A DNA stretch of 64,000 bases, from assembly GCA_963989385.1 (NCBI GenBank), contig OZ022501.1:88582979-88646978 (forward strand). The letters run 5' to 3'. Within the stretch, counting starts at the first letter, position 1. The number at the start of each line of letters is the position of its first letter. The notes beneath the pieces were generated by a model. That model was not told the DNA's origin, did no database searches, and saw nothing but the letters and a program-made list of their open reading frames with translations. Below are positions 59,180-64,000 of the stretch, in pieces. The translations under genes and the position numbers were made by a program. The stretch comes from Ctena decussata. Taxonomy: Eukaryota > Mollusca > Bivalvia > Lucinida > Lucinidae.

Positions 59180-61130
59180 ATATGTTTATTGGGCCATCCA
59201 GTCAAAGAAGATATGGTCGAGACCTTCTGCATCATTGCAGTGGGGCATAGGCCGGACTGGTTGCCATAGTGATGGCAGGCCAGGTCGCAGTGTCCTAGCC
59301 TTAGTCGGGAGTAGGCTATGTCGAAACGTCTATTGGGACTATATACGTCACATTGAAGTTTAACCTTTGGTTGGACGAAATGGAAGGTGCGGCCCTTGTT
59401 GCTACTGGTCCACTAGGATTGCCATTTTTCGGTTACTGCTTCATTTATTAGGGGATAAACTTCCATTTTTGAGGGTTTAGTATGGTCGTAAGTGCCAGTG
59501 GTCATAGCTGCTTTGCCGCCCCATCGGCAATTTCGTTGCCGTTGATTCCTACATGGGCAGGGATCCATTCCATGGAAATATTGAAGTTTACGAAGGCGGC
59601 TAGATTAAGTAAGGATAAGATTTTGTTTACCTTATCGGGTCTCCTTTTTTATTTACCTGATTGCAGGGCCTGTATATATAGAGCTAAGGGAGTCAGGAAG
59701 GATAACTGAGTTAGGGATCCTGCTCTCAAGGATCCAGATAATGGCATGTTCATTGGCTATCAGCTGAGTGGTGAAGACCGCAAGGGCAGCATTAAGTTTA
59801 ATTTTGTGGACATGGTCCATATTTCGGGGACGACAAAGGCTGCCCTTGCTGTGTTAGCTGTGGGGTCTTTACTCCCATCTGTATAAATTTTGACCTTATT
59901 AGGGTGTGTTTCAGAAATGTATTTTAGGGTTTAATTTTTATTGGTAGTGCTGTTGTTGTTGGTCTTTTTACCTTCTAGTAATCTGACTTTTAATTCTAGG
60001 GAGGGGGGGGGGGGGGGGGGCGGTTCATAATCCAGGTCCCATTTGTCCATATAGCTACGTACTTGGATGTCTTGCTGGATTTTATATTCATCCAATTTTC
60101 GTATGGAGACTGAATAGGGGCAGAATCTGGGGGCTGTCTTGGTGGTAAGGCATCCAAAGTCTGTGATTAAGTTATTGACAGGGAGGGATTGGCCTAGTGG
60201 TGAGGACCTGGCCCAGTATTTAAAGATGAACTCGTCTCGTCTGAGCTGTAGGGAAATAATTCCACATTCAACTTCTAAAGCATTAATAGGGTTGGAGTGG
60301 TATGCCCTCGTAGCAATACGGAGTGCTTTGTTTTGGATGAGGTCAAGCTTTGGGAGTAGATGTCTGGGTGCCGAGTTATAAGCTTGAGCCCCATAATCGC
60401 TTTTACTGAGGATTAGGGCCTTATATAATGGCAATAGGATTTTTATCTGCTCCATAGGATGTGCCTGAAACCATCCTCATGAGGTTTAGGTCTTTATTAC
60501 ATTTTTCAATCAGATTTTTAATATGCTGACCCTATGTTAGTTTGCTATCTAGGATCATACCCAAGAAGGTGATATGGTCACTAAATTCTATTTCTGTTCC
60601 AAAAAGGGAGAGTTTTTGAAGTGCTTCAATATAAGTCTGTTTTAGTGAAAATTATAGCCTTTGTGTTAATAGCTGAAATGTTGAAGCCCAAGACCTTGGA
60701 CCATATCTCGATTGTCAGGAGGGCTGATTGGAGTTTTACGAGAGCATATTTGGGAGACGAGTGCTTGGTCCAGATGGTACTATCGTCTGTAAACTGAGAA
60801 AGAGAGAGGTTTGGGTCACTCCCCAGGCTATGGTCAGGGGTATTTATTATTACATTGAATAGGACAGGGCTGAGGACACGGCCTGGGGGCAGCCATTTGC
60901 CAAGTCATGTTGAACAGAGGTTTGATCCCCCACCCTGACTTGAATTTTCTGCCGTTTAAGAAGTAATGAATCCAGCGGAACATATTTCCGTTGATGCCGA
61001 ATTCGTTTAGCTTGATGTGAGCCCCTGAAGTCCACATAAGGTCAAATGCCTTTTCAAGGTCCAAATGGACTGCCGCCTGGCACTTATTTTCCATAAAGGC
61101 CATATTAATTTCAGATTCCACGATTTTAAT
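59180..61130 (-). pseudogene. Decayed non-LTR retrotransposon RT-RNase H gene, copy 2
   Basis: On the minus strand the fragments appear in order. The RT core is near 61121-60850 (DLEKAFDLMW, then WIHYFLNGRK). A PQGxVLSP-like block follows in another frame, then motif C as FTDD near 60793. The post-RT connector frame (59931-60455) has SKSDYGAQAYNSAP and NALEVECGI. The RNase H C-terminus is at about 59590-59500, with WIPAHVGINGNEIADGAAKQ. Last comes the zinc-motif region near 59200-59300, with one Cys replaced by Trp. Frameshifts and stops show it is inactive. The order RT, RNase H and terminal zinc motif fits I/Jockey-type elements. Coding ends where copy 1 has extra C-terminal sequence and the minisatellite. 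Confidence 0.8.
60003..60020 (+). repeat. Poly-G run (18)
   Basis: Eighteen consecutive G, encoding a proline stretch in the antisense LINE frame. It probably expanded after the gene decayed. Confidence 0.9.
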
Positions 61131-61373
61131 TTCTGATACGAAGGGAATTTATGGCTGAAGAGTGCGATGTATTTCAACTTCAATGGCGAAGTGGAACTGT
61201 CCCAGTCACATTTGGTTTTGAGTTGCCGGTCGAGTTTCTAGGCTTCTTTTTTTTTTTCTTTTTCTTTCTTTCCCGGCATGATTCAAGAAAGACCAAATGA
61301 GCATTCGACATCAAGCTTGATGCAGACTAATGGGTCTTTCTTTCACATGATTTACTTACAGTTAACCTCTTTC

Positions 61374-61451
61374 AGTTATATATATATATAAACATGTAAC
61401 GTCAAATCTTATTATATATATATATAATATATAATATATATATATAATATA
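61374..61451. repeat. (TA)n tract at the left edge of the Penelope-like insertion
   Basis: Two TA-rich blocks separated by AAACATGTAACGTCAAATC. A matching (TA)n lies at 63813-63843 on the other side. They may be part of the element's ends or target-site microsatellite. Confidence 0.85.
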
Positions 61452-61786
61452 TTTTCGAGGGTCATAATCTAATGTTTCATAATAGTTTTCATAAGATAAC
61501 ATGTCATTTACAACGTTTTTATAGTAGTCTTTTTTCATTATCACTACTGTGCCGCCTTTATCGGCTTCTTTTATAATAATATTTGTATCATCTGCCAAAC
61601 TTTTAATAGCTTTTCTCTCAGCCAAAGTTATATTGTATTTGATAGTTTTGTTTGGTTTTGTAATTGGTGTGTTTTGCACATTTTCTATATAGTGCTCTAA
61701 AGCCGAATTGCGATTTTTTGGCGGTATAAAGTTACTTTTGTTTTTTACAATTGAGATATCGGGATCTTCTAATTCATAGAAATATT
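61452..61786 (-). pseudogene. Inverted N-terminal part of the Penelope-like RT gene
   Basis: The minus-strand frame encodes the conserved N-terminal block found before the RT fingers in Penelope-like proteins, including TLAERKAIKSLADD and IIIKEADKGGTVVIM. It ends at DYDPRK against the TA tract (61452). The plus-strand frame resumes with RKKDKM at 61787, so the pieces would be directly consecutive if the first were turned round. Sequence upstream of this block (61787-61871 on the minus strand) is only antisense of the plus-strand gene. The piece is inactive as it stands. Confidence 0.85.
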
Positions 61787-63544
61787 CGAAAAAAAGATAA
61801 AATGATATATAACAAATTCTTGAAAAAACACAAACAGGTTTTAACATCAAAAGAACTAGATTATTTATCAAACTTTGATGTAAAATTCAGTAATTTTTAC
61901 GGACTTCCGAAAATTCACAAAAACAAGCAAATTCAGCAAGCTTGTTCTGAAAATGATTCAATGTATATCCAAATTTCAAACGTCACAGATTTAAAATTAA
62001 GGCCCATTGTTGCCGGACCAGCCTGTCAAACTCATAGATTAAGCAACTTAATCGACATCTTACTACGACCATACACAAAACGAGTCCAAAGTTATCTAAG
62101 GGACACTATAGATTTTCTAAATCATTTGCCTTCAACTGTACCAGAGAGCACCTTGCTAGTTACGTTCGATGTGGAATCATTATATTCTAACATTCCTCAC
62201 GACTTAGGATTACAGGCTATTAGTTATTGGTTAGAAAAATACCCTAATGATTTACAAAATAGATTTTCTAAGGAATTTATTTTTGATGGTATTGAACTAA
62301 TATTAAAAAATAATACATTCTATTTTAATGGCACATATTATCGCCAAATAAAAGGAACCGCCATGGGCACAAAATTTGCCCCCGTATATGCGACAATGGT
62401 AATTGGCTATTTAGAACAGTTATTATACAGGAAAATAACAGATTTATTTGGTGACGAATTCTGTGACGAATTCATATTGTACTGGAAGCGATTTTTAGAT
62501 GATTGTTTTATTCCTTGGACAAAATCATATTCCGACTTAATGATTCTTAATGATATATTAAATAATTTACACCCAGACATAAAATTTATTATGCAATTCA
62601 GCAACGAAAAACTACCTTTTCTAGATGTTTTAATAATTAAGAAAAATACAGAACTCCAATCAGACATATATTATAAGCCCACAGACAGTAAACAATATTT
62701 GCTGTTCAATTCTTGTCACCCAAAACACATAAAGACAAGTATACCATACTCATTAGCTCGCCGAATTAGAAGTATTGTGACGGATGTAAACACTTTAGAA
62801 ATAAGAATGATTGAATTACGGAAAGCTTTAACGAACCAAAGGTATCCCAAAACTGTCATCGAAAAGGGAATTGAGAAAGCAATGAAATTGGATCCAACCC
62901 AATTACGAGTAGTACAAGACAAAACTGAGAATGATATAATTACATATGTATCCACCTTCAATCCACAAAATCCAGAACTCTTTCAAACTATTCAATATAA
63001 TCTTCCCATTTTATACGAGGATGAAAAAATGAAGAAAATAATAGAAGAAACCAACATAATTAAGAGCAAACGACAACCTAAAAACCTAAAAAAGATGTTA
63101 ACTAGGGCGAAATTTGAAGACAGTATAATTACCCCCGAAGTTACGAAATGTAACAGGTCTAACTGTGGTGTTTGTAATCATTTAATCACAGGAAATAATT
63201 TTCTTTTCAAAAATGGTTATAATTTTCAGATAAGATCCAATATGTCATGCGAAAGTAAAAACGTAATTTATGTGATGCGATGCGCCGGGTGCGACGAGGA
63301 ATATATCGGAGAAACAGGGGATACCCTGAGACACAGAGTTACGGTGCATAGACAGCAAATACGGGACATTAATACAAGAATGCTTTATGTGAGTCATCAT
63401 ATAGATGACTGTGCAAGAGGACAAACTATAAAATTTAAAATTTGTCCTCTCTACAAAATGAATTCTGACAGTGTCACTTTAAGAAAATCAAAAGAAAGTT
63501 ATTTTATATACAAATTTAAACCCAAGTTAAATAGAGCTGTTTAA
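61787..63544 (+). CDS. Penelope-like reverse transcriptase with GIY-YIG endonuclease (5'-truncated)
   Basis: The open frame runs from 61751, but its first 12 codons are antisense of the inverted piece, so true element coding begins near 61787. Numbering from 61751: FYGLPKIHK at 49-57, LRPIVAGP at 83-90, motif A FDVESLY with Asp140, motif B GTAMGTKFAPVYA at 202-214, and motif C FLDD with Asp250-Asp251 (FLDD in place of the usual Y-x-D-D). A linker with a Cys cluster follows (CNRSNCGVC, 467-475), then the GIY-YIG nuclease at about 505-585 (VIYV... EYIG at 517-520, Arg527/529, likely Glu582). The protein makes cDNA and nicks DNA for target-primed insertion. All catalytic motifs look intact, but the N-terminal domain is missing and no promoter is visible, so this copy is probably not autonomous. 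Confidence 0.9.
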   Translation, partial: RKKDKMIYNKFLKKHKQVLTSKELDYLSNFDVKFSNFYGLPKIHKNKQIQQACSENDSMYIQISNVTDLKLRPIVAGPACQTHRLSNLIDILLRPYTKRVQSYLRDTIDFLNHLPSTVPESTLLVTFDVESLYSNIPHDLGLQAISYWLEKYPNDLQNRFSKEFIFDGIELILKNNTFYFNGTYYRQIKGTAMGTKFAPVYATMVIGYLEQLLYRKITDLFGDEFCDEFILYWKRFLDDCFIPWTKSYSDLMILNDILNNLHPDIKFIMQFSNEKLPFLDVLIIKKNTELQSDIYYKPTDSKQYLLFNSCHPKHIKTSIPYSLARRIRSIVTDVNTLEIRMIELRKALTNQRYPKTVIEKGIEKAMKLDPTQLRVVQDKTENDIITYVSTFNPQNPELFQTIQYNLPILYEDEKMKKIIEETNIIKSKRQPKNLKKMLTRAKFEDSIITPEVTKCNRSNCGVCNHLITGNNFLFKNGYNFQIRSNMSCESKNVIYVMRCAGCDEEYIGETGDTLRHRVTVHRQQIRDINTRMLYVSHHIDDCARGQTIKFKICPLYKMNSDSVTLRKSKESYFIYKFKPKLNRAV

Positions 63545-63686
63545 CACACTTATTTATATGATCAACCGACTAGACGGAAGTAACATGACGTCATTTCCTT
63601 TACTTGTTGCTAACGTCGTTACTATTAACGCCAACGTAATTTATCTCCATGTTATTTTAACATTGTGATTGTGTTAATGTTTTTTC

Positions 63687-63732
63687 ACTTCTTCTGATGA
63701 TCTACATGCAGTAGTGAAACCGGTTAAGAAAA
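63687..63732 (+). ncRNA. Compact hammerhead-ribozyme-like motif in the Penelope-like 3' region
   Basis: The core CTGATGA (63694-63700) is followed by a stem II hairpin (CTAC/GTAG, loop ATGCA, 63702-63714), GAAA (63716-63719), the short self-complementary stem III block ACCGGT (63719-63724), U at 63725 as the cleavage residue, and a stem I strand AAGAA (63726-63730) complementary to TTCTT (63689-63693). The T/T opposition next to the core in stem II is unusual. A tiny palindromic stem III is characteristic of Penelope-like hammerheads, which are thought to act as dimers. Activity is untested. Confidence 0.65.
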
Positions 63733-63813
63733 TAAAGCGACAGAACTTTCAGGCAGATTTCTTATTTCTATTTTATATATTAATATCCTGTATTGTGGAC
63801 TTTTTCAAGATTT

Positions 63814-63844
<31 letters not shown>

Positions 63845-64000
63845 CTTCACTAAAATGCGCATTCAATACGTGATTTTGATTGGTTCCCGTACGCGCGCGT
63901 TGAGACGCAAAGGTCTACGTCACTACCCGTCTCATTTGCGCAATTTTAATTGGGTCCATGAAATTTGCATAAAATGCGCGTTGCACGCGTCGCTTCGCGG
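63845..64000 (-). repeat. Element copy 2 resumes: left-end subterminal region
   Basis: Reverse complement of about 21229-21380 of copy 1, with the same CpG-rich words (GCGCGTTGCACGCGTCGC). The terminus itself lies beyond the window. Confidence 0.85.

Larger units (their letters stand above)
61370..63844 (+). mobile_element. Penelope-like retroelement, 5'-inverted insertion
   Basis: Inserted in element copy 2. The host text matches copy 1 up to AACCTC at 61369 and resumes at CTTCACTAAAATG from about 63845; the uninterrupted site is at about 21380. Both margins are (TA)n tracts. It contains an inverted N-terminal coding piece, a long RT plus endonuclease frame, a hammerhead-like motif and AATAAA at 63731. 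The long intact frame suggests a fairly recent insertion. Family: Penelope-like with GIY-YIG endonuclease; subgroup not assigned. Confidence 0.85.
56863..64000 (-). mobile_element. CACTGGCG-terminated element, copy 2, inverted, continuing past the window
   Basis: Starts CACTGGCACTTACGTATTTG after TA (56861-56862). The sequence is the reverse complement of copy 1 read from its right end; the last base shown corresponds to about 21229 of copy 1, so ~130 bp are missing. Relative to copy 1 it lacks the ~197-bp minisatellite and the palindrome cluster. It keeps the LINE RNase H domain and a SINE at 57721, and carries a Penelope-like insertion. Extra sequence at about 57190-57520 has no counterpart seen in copy 1. 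Confidence 0.8.

Overview
This is eukaryotic DNA, and almost all of it is repeats. The types present suggest a bivalve mollusc: ~160-170 bp tandem-core repeats, tRNA-headed SINEs, many small inverted-repeat elements, GGAC-rich tails and a Penelope-like element. That assignment is inference; no host gene was recognised well enough to name a species. There is no operon structure. Only one piece of host coding sequence is convincing: a single spliced exon on the minus strand (49153-49390) encoding part of a SPRY-like domain.

The main result is the outline of a very large inserted element, 547-44428 (43.9 kb). Its two ends are inverted copies of each other. The outer ~65 bp differ at about 2 positions and carry a 26-bp perfect palindrome. 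Inside that, each end has ~600 bp with 7-8 copies of an oriented palindromic motif (core CCAAAATTTGG on the left, mostly the complementary CCAAATTTTGG on the right). The two flanks (469-546 and 44429-44475) are the two halves of one tRNA-derived SINE, whose uninterrupted relatives lie at 44652 and 45821. The ~44 kb therefore looks like one insertion with a 5-6 bp target duplication (CCAATT / CCATTC). I found no recognisable transposase in it.

The interior of the giant element is layered. From left to right it holds a widely spaced inverted repeat (5940-6340 / 14440-14810) enclosing a GC-richer island with G-runs (7.7-11.7 kb), several tandem-core repeats and small inverted-repeat elements. 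Next comes a foldback-type element (20587-29712) with ~480 bp inverted ends and a ~163-bp satellite core. That satellite is interrupted by a 5.8-kb element with CACTGGCG termini and TA duplications (21098-26880), and by a 623-bp Harbinger-like MITE with TTA duplications (28560-29182). A further 2.8-kb inverted-end element lies at 34086-36871.

Right of the giant element are tandem-core repeats, the SPRY exon, a large foldback repeat (55190-56862), and a second, opposite-oriented copy of the CACTGGCG element (56863 to beyond the window end). Both copies carry the same decayed non-LTR retrotransposon gene (RT, RNase H, C-terminal zinc motif), so that gene was inside the element before the copies separated. 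The second copy is split by a Penelope-like retroelement (about 61370-63844) that encodes RT plus a GIY-YIG endonuclease. Its 5' part is inverted, as in twin priming, and a compact hammerhead-ribozyme motif lies in its 3' region. The uninterrupted copy at 21.4 kb provides the empty site.
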